A stretch of 32,015 nucleotides of DNA from Methanomassiliicoccaceae archaeon. Its GTDB lineage: Archaea; Thermoplasmatota; Thermoplasmata; Methanomassiliicoccales; Methanomethylophilaceae. The DNA lies in assembly GCA_016281925.1 (NCBI GenBank), contig JAEEJP010000107.1, forward strand, positions 1-32,015, in the 5' to 3' direction. Under the pieces are notes generated by a model. The model searched no databases. It saw nothing but the letters and a program-made list of their open reading frames with translations, and had not been told where the DNA came from. The position numbers were made by a program, and so were the translations under genes. This document shows, piece by piece, positions 8,342 through 16,301 of this stretch (positions are counted from its first letter, which is position 1; each line of letters starts with the position of its first letter).

Positions 8342-8351
8342 CCTATAAAAA
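8342..8351 (-). promoter_or_regulatory. TATA box of mtxX-queDCE
   Basis: On the minus strand the sequence reads TTTTTATAGG, centred about 26 bases before the ATG at 8321. It lies in the short gap after the dph2 stop, so the archaeosine genes have their own promoter although dph2 lies just upstream on the same strand. Confidence 0.5.
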
Positions 8352-8359
8352 CAAGCCAA

Positions 8360-9355
8360 TCAGACGGTCCGGGGGGCGCGGATCTGGTCGAACTCGTAGC
8401 CGTCCCACTCCCTTTCCCCCAGAAGCACTTCGACCTCGGGGATGGTCAGCATGGGGCGCTCGTATCTTGCGGAATCATCCATCGCTATGCGGGGGCATGC
8501 CGTATTCACGTATGCATCGACCCTGTAGGCCATCAGCGACATGGGATTGATCTCCTCCATGACGACTTTGAAAGCCGTCCTGCCGTGCGAACGCAGCATG
8601 CCGGTTATCCTGGAAGCGTCCTCGGACCTGTTCTGGCCTGTTTTGGAGCACACGATCACCAGGAATGTCTGCGCCTGGGCGGCCCTCTGTATCGCCGCGA
8701 ACCTCTTCCTGAGGATCCTGTCCCTGGCCTCGGCCATGTCGCGTACCTCCCCGGTCACGGGATTCAGCACCATGACCTGCTGCCTCATTCCGAAAGCCGC
8801 CGCGAGAGGATGGAAGTCGCCCTCGCCGATGAAAAGAAATGCGTCGGCTCCGTCGGATACCGATTCGGCTGCGGTGCAGTTGCATCCCAATACCTGCCCG
8901 GGATGGCATATGCGCCTGTCCCCTTCCCCGATGAGGACCTCCCTCCCGGAACTTTCCAGAAGAGCCCTCATCCTGGGAAGCAGGCCCAGATACTGGACGG
9001 TCGCCAGAAGCCCGACCTTTTTCGGGAGGGATTCCAGCTTATCCATCACGGATCCGTCGATCTCCGCGTCCGAACGGGCCTCTATATACAGGACATTCGG
9101 GTCTTCGCCCTGGGAAGGTATTGGGGAATGCCCGAAATGGATGAGCGCGTCGGCTACCCCCTTATAATCCATGGCATCGCAGGCACCATAGCACGGACGG
9201 CCTGCAATAATGATCTCTGCGCCGGTGGCGGAAAACAGTTTCTCAGAAATCTCCGCCGCCCTGACCTTTAGGCCTTCGGGAAGCTGGAGGGCGACGGAAG
9301 AATAACCTCCGCCGCTTATCCACGCCGAAGCGCGGTCCAGTTCGAAATCGAACAT
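8360..9355 (-). CDS. dph2: Diphthamide synthase subunit Dph2
   Basis: This non-canonical radical-SAM enzyme transfers the 3-amino-3-carboxypropyl group of SAM to the conserved histidine of elongation factor 2, the first step of diphthamide synthesis. The 331-residue protein has the three cluster cysteines: C59 in RPCYGACD, one of C158/C160 in LGCNC, and C287 in NTACPRI, matching positions in the characterised archaeal enzyme. The ATG directly follows the TAA of rpl10e, with AGGTAA at the junction, so the two are co-transcribed; both serve translation. Confidence 0.9.
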   Translation of the reverse strand: MFDFELDRASAWISGGGYSSVALQLPEGLKVRAAEISEKLFSATGAEIIIAGRPCYGACDAMDYKGVADALIHFGHSPIPSQGEDPNVLYIEARSDAEIDGSVMDKLESLPKKVGLLATVQYLGLLPRMRALLESSGREVLIGEGDRRICHPGQVLGCNCTAAESVSDGADAFLFIGEGDFHPLAAAFGMRQQVMVLNPVTGEVRDMAEARDRILRKRFAAIQRAAQAQTFLVIVCSKTGQNRSEDASRITGMLRSHGRTAFKVVMEEINPMSLMAYRVDAYVNTACPRIAMDDSARYERPMLTIPEVEVLLGEREWDGYEFDQIRAPRTV

Positions 9356-9874
9356 TTACCTGATGAGTTCGGCCCCTTTCTCCACGTCGATGTAGCAGGG
9401 GGAGGGGAACTTCATGGAGGCTCTCCAGAGAGCGTCTTTGGCGACGGCAGCTTTCTCGGCGGGCACACGAACGGTCAGGATCGCCTGGTTGCGCTCGAGC
9501 CTGGCCGCAGTCCCCACAGTTTTGCCGAATCCCTGGCGCATTCCACTGGAAACACGGTCCGCTCCTGCGCCGGTAGCCAATTTGTTCTCCCTGAGCACGA
9601 CGTGGGGGTATGCCCTCACGGTCATGTGGTAGTTTGCCGTTCCAGCCTGGGAGTTGAGCACCTTGTTGGCTGCGATACGGCCTGCTTCGATGGAGATGTG
9701 CCTGACCTGGACGCGGTTCTCCACCCTCAGGGTCAGAATGACGGGGAAATCTCCTCTGAGGTTTCCCATCTCATACTGGCTTACCCTGCTCGCAGGGACT
9801 CCTCCCATGTATTCGCGGCGGGTGTATGCCTGTCCTTTGATCTGCCTGTACATAGATGCGGGCTTTCTAACCAT
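9356..9874 (-). CDS. rpl10e: 50S ribosomal protein L10e (uL16 family)
   Basis: The 172-residue protein carries the L16/L10e signature: MVRKPASMYRQIKGQAYTRR, the RHISIEAGRIAANKVL stretch, AYPHVVLRENK and the basic loop SSGMRQGFGKTVGTAAR. It sits near the tRNA acceptor arms in the large subunit. The start is set by AGGTGG five bases before the ATG. It leads an operon with dph2. Its promoter (9965-9974) lies about 90 bases upstream, which leaves an unusually long leader for this region, with an inverted repeat inside. Confidence 0.95.
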   Translation of the reverse strand: MVRKPASMYRQIKGQAYTRREYMGGVPASRVSQYEMGNLRGDFPVILTLRVENRVQVRHISIEAGRIAANKVLNSQAGTANYHMTVRAYPHVVLRENKLATGAGADRVSSGMRQGFGKTVGTAARLERNQAILTVRVPAEKAAVAKDALWRASMKFPSPCYIDVEKGAELIR

Positions 9875-9907
9875 TTAAACCACCTTGATTGGAATGCGTC
9901 ATAGGTC

Positions 9908-9936
9908 GGCAGCCTGCATATCAGAGAGCTGCTGCC
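9908..9936. promoter_or_regulatory. Inverted repeat in the rpl10e leader
   Basis: GGCAGC (9908-9913) and GCTGCC (9931-9936) can pair to form a hairpin in the rpl10e transcript leader, between the predicted TATA box and the ribosome-binding site. Ribosomal protein leaders often hold autoregulatory structures, but none is established for L10e here; with only six pairs and a 17-base loop the evidence is modest. Confidence 0.3.
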
Positions 9937-9964
9937 CTGACTAATGAGGTGCTGAATATCAACC

Positions 9965-9974
9965 CCAATATAAG
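9965..9974 (-). promoter_or_regulatory. TATA box of rpl10e-dph2
   Basis: The minus strand reads CTTATATTGG. It is the best TATA-like element upstream of rpl10e and would start transcription near 9945, giving a leader of about 70 bases. Confidence 0.45.
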
Positions 9975-10083
9975 AGTTTCGTCAGATAAAATGGCAGAAT
10001 AAACCTCTTTGAGACGCTCCGGACCGCCTCTGCCCGGAACCGGACCGCCAATGATAATTAGTCAATCGGCGATTACCTTGGCG

Positions 10084-11115
10084 ATGCAGCAGTTCGATTT
10101 CAGCGTCGTTTCGGAGGGCGAGGACAGGAGAGTCCCTATAGCAGTGGCAGGACAGATCATGGTTGACGTCCAAAAACTGATCACCGACATCGGAAGATCC
10201 ATGATAAGATCCGAGATGTGGCTCCAGAACGAGATACCGCACGAGCTGCTCGATAAATTCACGCTGAGAATCGGCGGACCTTCGGACGGCGGAGTCGGAT
10301 CCGATGCCGGAAAGGGGTCCGAGTCGATCATGGAGGATGCCCTCGGCATACTGAGAAATACGCTGGATTTCCTCGGCACGGGGGCAATAGGGACATGGAT
10401 GGAGGACAACTTCAAGGACCCCTTCGAACGCAGCGCCGTGGCTTCCGACCTCATCGCGCTTGCAGAGCATATATCAGGATATGTACTGAAATATGGGGCG
10501 CCCGACTCCCAGAGCGAATTCAGGAATCTGGACCGCAAGAAGCTGTCGAAACACGTCATAAGCGGCTCCTGCAGCTGGGTCGCCATCGGGAACGTATCGT
10601 CCGACCCCAAATTCAAAGGGCACTGGACGTTCAGGAACTCCCGCAATGACATCCCAATGACGCTGTCCAAGGATGCGGCAAAAGGGGCCGAAAAGGCATC
10701 GAAGATGGGGATCATCTGGGTGCGCGGCAGCGTAAGCAGGAACTATGCGGGCAAGATGCTCGCCCTGGGCGCCGTCGAGAGCTTCGAACCGATCCTGGCG
10801 ATACCTTTCCGCAGGATAATAACTCCCCACAAAGACATCCCCCTGGTCAACGCGGTGGAAGCGCTGCCTTCCTATGTCCCGTCCACCAAAATGTGGAAAC
10901 TGTCCTATCCGCCTCTGGGCATCGAAATCGCGAAGCAGTCATGGGACGACTGCATATGCGCGTTCCACGATTATTTCGCATTCCTCTGGGAGCAATACGC
11001 CGAAAGCAACAAGGAATTCGAGGGCGAAGAGAAAGAGACCAGGGATATCCTGCTGTCTTTCCTGCCGATAGAGCTGAGCCGACGGCATAAGCCCGCCCGG
11101 CAACCCTTTTTATAG
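10084..11115 (+). CDS. Unrecognised cytoplasmic protein
   Basis: I do not recognise this 343-residue protein. It opens MQQFDFSVVSEGEDRRVPIAVAGQIMVDVQKLITDIG, a beta-strand plus helix arrangement. The middle (about 150-215) has SCSWVAIGNVSSDP and HWTFRNSRNDIPM; the C-terminal part is aromatic-rich (SWDDCICAFHDYFAFLWEQY) and then charged. No signal peptide, membrane segment or catalytic motif is evident. The ATG at 10084 is chosen because ATAATTA (10054-10060) lies about 27 bases upstream; in-frame ATGs at 10009 and 10051 would place the TATA element downstream of the start. It ends in TAG, rare in this window, and this stop lies inside the rnp4 promoter. Confidence 0.65.
   Translation: MQQFDFSVVSEGEDRRVPIAVAGQIMVDVQKLITDIGRSMIRSEMWLQNEIPHELLDKFTLRIGGPSDGGVGSDAGKGSESIMEDALGILRNTLDFLGTGAIGTWMEDNFKDPFERSAVASDLIALAEHISGYVLKYGAPDSQSEFRNLDRKKLSKHVISGSCSWVAIGNVSSDPKFKGHWTFRNSRNDIPMTLSKDAAKGAEKASKMGIIWVRGSVSRNYAGKMLALGAVESFEPILAIPFRRIITPHKDIPLVNAVEALPSYVPSTKMWKLSYPPLGIEIAKQSWDDCICAFHDYFAFLWEQYAESNKEFEGEEKETRDILLSFLPIELSRRHKPARQPFL
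11107..11114 (+). promoter_or_regulatory. TATA box of rnp4-yhbY-serS
   Basis: TTTTTATA overlaps the last codons of the preceding gene and sits about 31 bases before the rnp4 ATG. The three genes that follow overlap each other, so this is probably the promoter of the cluster. Confidence 0.45.
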
Positions 11116-11144
11116 CTTATGCGCCGTCGGCAAGGCTGTTTGCC

Positions 11145-11465
11145 ATGTCGAAAAGGCACCTTTCCCAGAAGAATCTGTCCGAAATCGGCACAGAGCGCAT
11201 AAAGCGTCTGCTCGACCTCTCAGAAGAGGCGGTACGCGCCGGGAAAGACGACCGCGCCCGCAGATACGTGGGGATCGCGAGGGCCATCGGCATGAAGACC
11301 CGCGTGAGGATGCCGAAGGACAGGCCTTTCTGCAAAGGCTGCCTCCTGCCGATGATGCCCGGCATAAACTGCACCGTCAGGCTGTCGGATCACAGAGTGA
11401 TATCCACATGCGGGAAATGCGGCGCAATAAAGCGCATGCCATATCTGAAGGAGCAAAGGAAATGA
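11145..11465 (+). CDS. rnp4: Ribonuclease P protein component 4 (Rpp21)
   Basis: The 106-residue protein has N-terminal helices rich in basic residues and a zinc ribbon with CKGCLLP and CGKCGAIKR supplying the four cysteines, as in archaeal Rpp21. With Rpp29 it supports the specificity domain of the RNase P RNA in 5' maturation of pre-tRNA. The stop overlaps the next start as ATGA. The cluster with a CRM-domain protein and seryl-tRNA synthetase groups RNA maturation and translation functions. Confidence 0.9.
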   Translation: MSKRHLSQKNLSEIGTERIKRLLDLSEEAVRAGKDDRARRYVGIARAIGMKTRVRMPKDRPFCKGCLLPMMPGINCTVRLSDHRVISTCGKCGAIKRMPYLKEQRK

Positions 11466-11770
11466 CGGAAAAGGACGCAAGAAAGGAGCTCATGAGGAGG
11501 GCCAACGATCTGAGCCCTACCGTCCATGTCGGAAAGGACGGGCTCGACGAGGGGCTGTTCGAAGAGATAAAGAACCAGCTCAAAAAGAACCGCCTGATAA
11601 AGATCAAAATCCTGTCCAGGGACGAAGACGCCAAAGCGATCGCCGCAAGCATAGAAGAAGCTACGGATTCGGTCGCCGTGGACGTCCGCGGAGGGGTCAT
11701 AGTCCTCACGGACAGAAGGACATGGAATTCCCTGTGCCAGAAGAAATTCCGAGGGTGCTCAGATGCTTGA
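11462..11770 (+). CDS. yhbY: YhbY-type (CRM domain) RNA-binding protein
   Basis: The protein has 102 residues from the ATG at 11462, which overlaps the rnp4 stop. It consists of a single CRS1-YhbY domain: a helical start (KDARKELMRRANDL), then PTVHVGKDGLDEGLFEEIKNQLKKNRLIKIKIL, containing the GKxGL loop implicated in RNA binding, and VRGGVIVLTDRR. YhbY-like proteins associate with pre-ribosomal large subunits in bacteria; archaeal ones are placed in ribosome or RNase P-related biology by context. The frame could extend upstream to 11408, but that part overlaps rnp4. Its end overlaps serS by eight bases. Confidence 0.87.
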   Translation: MTEKDARKELMRRANDLSPTVHVGKDGLDEGLFEEIKNQLKKNRLIKIKILSRDEDAKAIAASIEEATDSVAVDVRGGVIVLTDRRTWNSLCQKKFRGCSDA

Positions 11771-13034
11771 TGTCAACGTGATTAGATCGGAGCCTGAGAG
11801 AATCAGGTCGATGCTGAAGAACAGGAACAAGGACGACGCCATCCTGGACAGATTCCTTGCCGCCGACCAGGAGTGGAGGGATCTCACCGGAGAGAACAAC
11901 CGCCTGAGGAAGATCAGGAACGAAGTGTCGCTTCAGATCTCCAAGATGCCCAAGGGAGACGAGAAAGACGCCAAGATCGCCGAGATGCGCGAGGTCTCCG
12001 AGAGCATCAAGAAAAACGACGACAGAATGGCGGAGCTGGAGGGGATCAGACAGGAATGCGTCCTCAATATCCCCAACATCCCCCACGAATCCGTCCCCAT
12101 AGGCAAAGATGAGAACGACAACGTCGTGGTCTACGAAGCTGGAGAGAGAAGGAAATTCGATTTCGAGCCCAAGGAGCACTGGGAGATCGGAGAGGACCTG
12201 GACATCATCGACTTCGAGCGCGGCACCAAGGTCGCCGGAAGCGGGTTCTACTGCCTGAAAGGCGACGGAGCCAGGCTCGAACGCGCTCTGATCAACTATT
12301 TCCTCGACATGCACCAGGACCAGGGATACACCGAGCTTTTCCCTCCGGTGATCGTGAACAAGAACGCCGTCATCGGGACCGGCCAGTATCCCAACCTCAA
12401 GGATGACATGTATTATCTGGAAAGGGACGACATGTTCCTGAACCCCACCGCCGAGGTCCCCGTCACCAACCTGCTGCAGGACGAGATCCTGGAGAAATCC
12501 CAGCTCCCCATCTATTACACCGCATACCTCCCGTCTTTCAGGCGCGAAGTCGGCAAGCACGCGGACACCAGGGGAATAATCAGGGTCCACGAATTCAACA
12601 AGGTGGAGATGGTCAACTTCGTCCTGCCGGAGAACTCCTATGCGAGGCTCGAAGAGCTCAGGAAGAACGCGGAGGACATCATCAACGGCCTCAGGCTCCC
12701 GTACAGGGTGCTTCTGCTGTGCACCGGGGACATGAGCTTCTCATGCTCCAAATGCTATGATCTCGAGCTCTACGCCCCCGGAAAGGATGCGTGGCTGGAA
12801 GCGTCCTCGTGCTCCAACTTCACCGACTTCCAGGCCAGGAGAGCCAGGATCAAATACAGGCCCGAACCGCACCTCAAGAGCGAGTTCGTCCACACCCTCA
12901 ACGGATCCGGGCTCGCGCTGCCCAGGACCATGGTCGCCATCCTGGAGAACTACCAGAACAAGGACGGCACCGTGACGGTCCCCGAAGTCCTCAGGCCCTA
13001 CATGAGAGGCCAGGAAACGATCGGCAGGCGCTGA
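11763..13034 (+). CDS. serS: Seryl-tRNA synthetase (common class II type)
   Basis: The 423-residue protein starts with a long coiled-coil arm (about 28-100) that grips the long variable arm of tRNA-Ser. The class II core follows: TAE at 229-231, motif 2 in SFRREVGKHADTRG with HEFNKVEM, and motif 3 in GSGLALPRTMVAILE near the C-terminus. This is the widespread type, not the divergent methanogenic-type SerRS of some other methanogens. The ATG overlaps the end of yhbY. Its substrate tRNA-Ser(GGA) is encoded at 28777. Confidence 0.95.
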   Translation: MLDVNVIRSEPERIRSMLKNRNKDDAILDRFLAADQEWRDLTGENNRLRKIRNEVSLQISKMPKGDEKDAKIAEMREVSESIKKNDDRMAELEGIRQECVLNIPNIPHESVPIGKDENDNVVVYEAGERRKFDFEPKEHWEIGEDLDIIDFERGTKVAGSGFYCLKGDGARLERALINYFLDMHQDQGYTELFPPVIVNKNAVIGTGQYPNLKDDMYYLERDDMFLNPTAEVPVTNLLQDEILEKSQLPIYYTAYLPSFRREVGKHADTRGIIRVHEFNKVEMVNFVLPENSYARLEELRKNAEDIINGLRLPYRVLLLCTGDMSFSCSKCYDLELYAPGKDAWLEASSCSNFTDFQARRARIKYRPEPHLKSEFVHTLNGSGLALPRTMVAILENYQNKDGTVTVPEVLRPYMRGQETIGRR

Positions 13035-13036
13035 GC

Positions 13037-14152
13037 TCAGATCCTTATTCTGCCGAGGCCTTCCACGAGGGCCTTGGCATCCAAACCTTTCCTTCCCATA
13101 AGTTTCTCGCGGAGCTGCGCCTCCCCCTGGCTGAGCGAATTCGACGTCACCCCGTAGCTGCGGGATATCATCGCTTCCATGTATGCGGCGAAAAGATCGC
13201 AGGTCTTGATGTCATATCCTTTCCTCCTGCCGAATCTTCCGCCATCGTCGTCATGGAACGGATCGTAGACCATGAACCTGAATTCGTCCCTCCAGTCCGG
13301 GTTCAGAAGGGGCATGATCACGTTGTCGATCTGCTCGTGCTCATAGTCCTGCAGAATCCCCTCCAGGCCGCCTATGCTGGCCTTTATAGGAGAAATCACG
13401 TCTTTGGTGAGCACCTCGGGAAGATCGTGGAACAATGCCGTGTAGAAGTCGTTATAGGCGGTCCTGTCGTCTTCCTTGGCGTCGACATCGGCCAGATACA
13501 TGGCGTCAGCCACCATCAGCGAATGCCCGAGGACGGTGGTCCGCGGGATGCGGGGGGTCCTCGCCCAGCGCTGCTGGAATCTGAGCTGCCCCACGAGATC
13601 GATGAAATCATATGGGTGGCCTTCGGCCAGGATCTCGCTCACCCCTTTGAGATGGATGAACTGCCCTATCTGCTGGGAGATCTCTTTGCGGGTCTGGCCT
13701 ATGCCGTACAGAGAGCGGTTGGATTCGTAGATCAGGTCGAACTCCCAGCGGGTGGCCAGATAGTGCGCGGCGCGGACGATGTCATCCTCCAGAGAGCTCT
13801 GGTCCGAACGGAGGAAAGCCTCGAAGCGCGACAGCAGCTCCGGGTCGAAATCGGGAACGGCGCGGCGGATCTCGGACATGATGAACGCGTTCACCTCCTC
13901 CGATTTCTCCTGGGTTATCTTGTAGAACACCTGGGGCTTGAGATCCGTGAGGACCGACCTCTGTATGAACGAGAAAATCGTGTGCTCGATGATCTTCCTC
14001 CAGGAGACCGGATTCCCGGCGCTCTCCTCGGTCTTCCCCAGAACCCAGGCTATGGCCGCCTTGTGGGCCTGCTTGTCCAGTTCGGTCAGGTCCAGCGGGC
14101 GGATGTGGTCGTTCCAGCGATGCATGTTCGCCGACTCGAAGAACAGATACAT
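13037..14152 (-). CDS. HD-domain phosphohydrolase (YfbR/5'-nucleotidase-like)
   Basis: The protein has 371 residues from the ATG at 14152; a GTG at 14176 is possible. The HD-superfamily metal site is visible: H210 in VLGHSLMVAD, the FHD pair at about 242-243 in TALFHDLPEVLTKDV, and a later aspartate in KTCDLFAAYME. The combination resembles COG1896-type hydrolases that act on nucleoside monophosphates or related phosphate esters. The N-terminal FFESANMHRWNDHIRP fits a family start, which supports the ATG. The substrate is unknown. The stop lies only two bases from the serS stop on the other strand. The upstream small membrane protein overlaps its start if read in the shifted frame. Confidence 0.82.
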   Translation of the reverse strand: MYLFFESANMHRWNDHIRPLDLTELDKQAHKAAIAWVLGKTEESAGNPVSWRKIIEHTIFSFIQRSVLTDLKPQVFYKITQEKSEEVNAFIMSEIRRAVPDFDPELLSRFEAFLRSDQSSLEDDIVRAAHYLATRWEFDLIYESNRSLYGIGQTRKEISQQIGQFIHLKGVSEILAEGHPYDFIDLVGQLRFQQRWARTPRIPRTTVLGHSLMVADAMYLADVDAKEDDRTAYNDFYTALFHDLPEVLTKDVISPIKASIGGLEGILQDYEHEQIDNVIMPLLNPDWRDEFRFMVYDPFHDDDGGRFGRRKGYDIKTCDLFAAYMEAMISRSYGVTSNSLSQGEAQLREKLMGRKGLDAKALVEGLGRIRI

Positions 14153-14163
14153 TATGTCCGCGT

Positions 14164-14363
14164 TCAGCGCCGGCACGGGATCGCCTCGCCGCCTGTTTTC
14201 TGCCTTCCATCGCCATCATGACGTATCCGGCGATCATAATGACCATCCCTATGATGAACGGGATGGACGTGCCGATAGAATTCACCATGTAAGCCGCGCC
14301 GGCGATGAGCATAACGGCGAAGCCCGCGACGAAAGCCGCCAGATAAATCATCCCTCTGTCCAT
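14164..14363 (-). CDS. Small two-helix membrane protein (frame not closed at the expected end)
   Basis: From the ATG at 14363 the sequence encodes MDRGMIYLAAFVAGFAVMLIAG and, after a short NSIGTSIP turn, IIGMVIMIAGYVMMAMEGRK: two clear membrane helices and a basic tail, about 60 residues. The function is unknown. Beyond the tail the literal frame stays open to 13782 by reading through the HD gene in another frame. In the adjacent frame a TGA lies at 14164-14166, reached if one base is added, for example in the AAAA run near residue 55; these coordinates use that stop. A strong AT-rich promoter at 14381-14393 supports the start and a leaderless message. Confidence 0.62.
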
Positions 14364-14380
14364 GGCAGGGGAATCGCCAC

Positions 14381-14393
14381 ATATAATATAATA
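14381..14393 (-). promoter_or_regulatory. TATA box of the small membrane protein gene
   Basis: An AT-only run (minus strand TTATTATATTATAT) is centred about 24 bases before the ATG at 14363, so the transcript would begin almost at the start codon. It separates this gene and probably the HD gene from lysK. Confidence 0.55.
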
Positions 14394-14394
14394 A

Positions 14395-14408
14395 GGGCCC
14401 TGAGGCCC
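14395..14408 (-). terminator. Hairpin after lysK
   Basis: GGGCC and GGCCC (14395-14399, 14404-14408) form a five-pair stem with a CTGA loop, directly after the lysK stop on the minus strand and followed by the AT-rich promoter run. It could terminate lysK transcripts. Confidence 0.4.
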
Positions 14409-14415
14409 ATGGGTT

Positions 14416-15969
14416 TCAGACGCTGGCCTGGACCAGCCTGTTTATGACGAATTTCTTGTCCAGGCTCGAAAGGAAGAATCCCAGCCTCGGGCCTCTGTCC
14501 TTTCCGATGAAGATCCTGTACAGAGCGGCGTAGGCGCCTTTGGAGCCGAGAGGCGTGGCCTTGGATTTCTCGGAGATGATGTCGTTGATCTCCTCTGCGG
14601 TCCAGCTGCAGTCGTTCATCCTCTCTATCAGGGCCTGGAAGAACACCTTCTCGTTCATGGTGATCTCCCCGGAATTCGGGACGGTCTGGAGGACGGTGAA
14701 TTTGACCGCGTCCGGCGCGAATCCGTTGAGCCAGTATTTGACGCAGTCGCATCTGCGCCAGATCCTCTTGATGTCGTCGTCGGTTGCGCCCTGGAAGCTG
14801 GTGTTCCTGGAGAGGACGTCCAGAGCCTCCTTGAAATTGGAGGTCATCTGAACTATGCTGACCAGATGCCTGTACGGGACCTGGACGGGCATGCTCGCGG
14901 GGACGTGGTTGTGTTGGGCGATCTCATACGCCTTGACGGAATTCTCCTCGGATTCCTTGAATACCCCGCTGAAATACTTCGCCTCCATCCTGTCGTACTC
15001 GTCGGCCATGTCCAGTATCCCCATGCCGTAGTCGTAGTCGATGGTCCTGGAAGGCAGCACCCTGAGGAACATGTAGTTGAGGACCTCCGGAGGGGTCATC
15101 TGGATGGCGTCCAGGCCGGTGACGGGGCACCCTTTGGATTTGTGCATCTGGACTACGCCCCCTCCGTTCTTGAGCTGGACGAATTCGTATGGGATAGGTA
15201 TGGGGGCGTTGCCGCCGTAGATCTCGGATACGATCCTCTTCCCGGAATCGTAGGAACCGCCGGCGGCGGCATGGTCCTTCCCGAAAGGCTCGGCGGAAGT
15301 GCCGAATATGGTCCACTTGGCGGGCCATTCCAGCCTCCAGGTGAGCTTTCCCTCCCCGGTTCTGATGTCGCAGAAGCCGTGGAACCCGCATTTGCAGTAG
15401 TACTCCACCGTAGGGAACTCGTAGGAATCCAGGACGGGGTCGGCGAACCTGCCGCACTTCTCGCAGACAGGTTTGAACGGGGCGTAATTCCTGTTCTCCT
15501 CCTTCCCGGTGACCTCGTGGAGAATCCTGATGACGTCATCCCTTTTTGTCATCGCGTCGTCTATGCACTTGGTGAACTTCCCCTCGGAATACAGCTCGTG
15601 GGTCCATATGACCTCGCAGTTTATCTCCAAGGACTTGACGGCATCCAGGAAGGGCTGGACGAAGTGGTGCGCGTAATTCCTGTGCTTCCCGCACGGGCAC
15701 GGGATCCTGGAGATCGGCATCCCGACGTATTTCTCATATTCTTCGGGCAGGAACGGATAGCACTCCCTGAGAGGATCGAAAGAATCGATGAGATAGATGA
15801 GCCTGGCCTTTTTCCCTTTGGATTCCACGGCGCTGCGGACCGCCTCGCCGGTGATCGGCTCCCTCAGGCTTCCCACGTGTATGATCCCGGTGGGGCTGAT
15901 GCCCGTAGCGATAACTGGATTGTCGCAGTTATCGGCTATGTTCTCCGCGATGACCTCTGCCCAGTGCAT
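14416..15969 (-). CDS. lysK: Class I lysyl-tRNA synthetase
   Basis: The 517-residue enzyme charges tRNA-Lys. It belongs to the archaeal class I form: the HIGH-like motif is HVGS (31-34) in PTGIIHVGSLRE, and the KMSKS-like loop is KSKG (277-280). Four cysteines of a zinc ribbon are at C169, C172, C192 and C194. The alpha-helical anticodon-binding half follows. The ATG at 15969 has a TATA box about 30 bases upstream (15995-16004) and is divergent from the Sec61-beta gene. Confidence 0.95.
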   Translation of the reverse strand: MHWAEVIAENIADNCDNPVIATGISPTGIIHVGSLREPITGEAVRSAVESKGKKARLIYLIDSFDPLRECYPFLPEEYEKYVGMPISRIPCPCGKHRNYAHHFVQPFLDAVKSLEINCEVIWTHELYSEGKFTKCIDDAMTKRDDVIRILHEVTGKEENRNYAPFKPVCEKCGRFADPVLDSYEFPTVEYYCKCGFHGFCDIRTGEGKLTWRLEWPAKWTIFGTSAEPFGKDHAAAGGSYDSGKRIVSEIYGGNAPIPIPYEFVQLKNGGGVVQMHKSKGCPVTGLDAIQMTPPEVLNYMFLRVLPSRTIDYDYGMGILDMADEYDRMEAKYFSGVFKESEENSVKAYEIAQHNHVPASMPVQVPYRHLVSIVQMTSNFKEALDVLSRNTSFQGATDDDIKRIWRRCDCVKYWLNGFAPDAVKFTVLQTVPNSGEITMNEKVFFQALIERMNDCSWTAEEINDIISEKSKATPLGSKGAYAALYRIFIGKDRGPRLGFFLSSLDKKFVINRLVQASV

Positions 15970-15994
15970 AATAATCGGGCGCCACTATCTGTCT

Positions 15995-16004
15995 CTTATA
16001 AAAG
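15995..16004 (-). promoter_or_regulatory. TATA box of lysK
   Basis: The minus strand reads CTTTTATAAG, within a larger near-palindrome of 16 bases (15992-16007), about 30 bases before the lysK ATG. The divergent Sec61-beta gene has its own TATA box 50 bases away. Confidence 0.5.
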
Positions 16005-16045
16005 AGATTTTCGGTAATTATGGCCCGCAGCGGCCCGACAAAAGA

Positions 16046-16054
16046 TTATATAAG
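16046..16054 (+). promoter_or_regulatory. TATA box of the Sec61-beta gene
   Basis: TTATATAAG is centred about 26 bases before the ATG at 16076. A GGGGGTGA ribosome-binding site also lies directly before that ATG. Confidence 0.5.
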
Positions 16055-16075
16055 CATCGTTTGATGGGGGTGAAC

Positions 16076-16243
16076 ATGGCGTCCAAGAAAAACGACACAG
16101 GATTCCAGTCATCCGCGGGTCTTATGAGGTACTTCGATACCGAAGACGACAAAGGCCTCAAGGTAAGCCCCAGAACCGTCATAGGACTCGCCATCGCGGC
16201 GATCGTCATTGTGCTCCTCGCCAACACCCTGGCACCCATCTGA
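16076..16243 (+). CDS. secG: Preprotein translocase subunit Sec61-beta (SecG-type)
   Basis: This 55-residue tail-anchored protein has a polar N-terminus (ASKKNDTGFQSSAGLMRYFDTED), the conserved KVSPRTVIG entry into the membrane, and a single C-terminal helix GLAIAAIVIVLLANTL. It is the small beta subunit of the archaeal SecYE-beta channel. The ATG at 16076 is preceded by GGGGGTGA; an upstream ATG at 16064 lies too close to the TATA box. The channel would export the BspA-like protein among others. Confidence 0.9.
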   Translation: MASKKNDTGFQSSAGLMRYFDTEDDKGLKVSPRTVIGLAIAAIVIVLLANTLAPI

Positions 16244-16301
16244 TCCGGGAACTGTCCGCGATTTGCCGCGACGCCCGGCCTGAATCATATTTACGATGAA
16301 A

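Noticed and set aside
11113-11115. TAG of the 10084 gene as a pyrrolysine codon
   Set aside because: The codons after the TAG lie in the rnp4 promoter and gene in another frame and show no similarity to a continued domain, so a true stop is more likely.
15992-16007. Near-palindrome upstream of lysK as an operator
   Set aside because: It coincides with the TATA box, and the symmetry is explained by the TATA core and its flanks; nothing else supports a regulator site.
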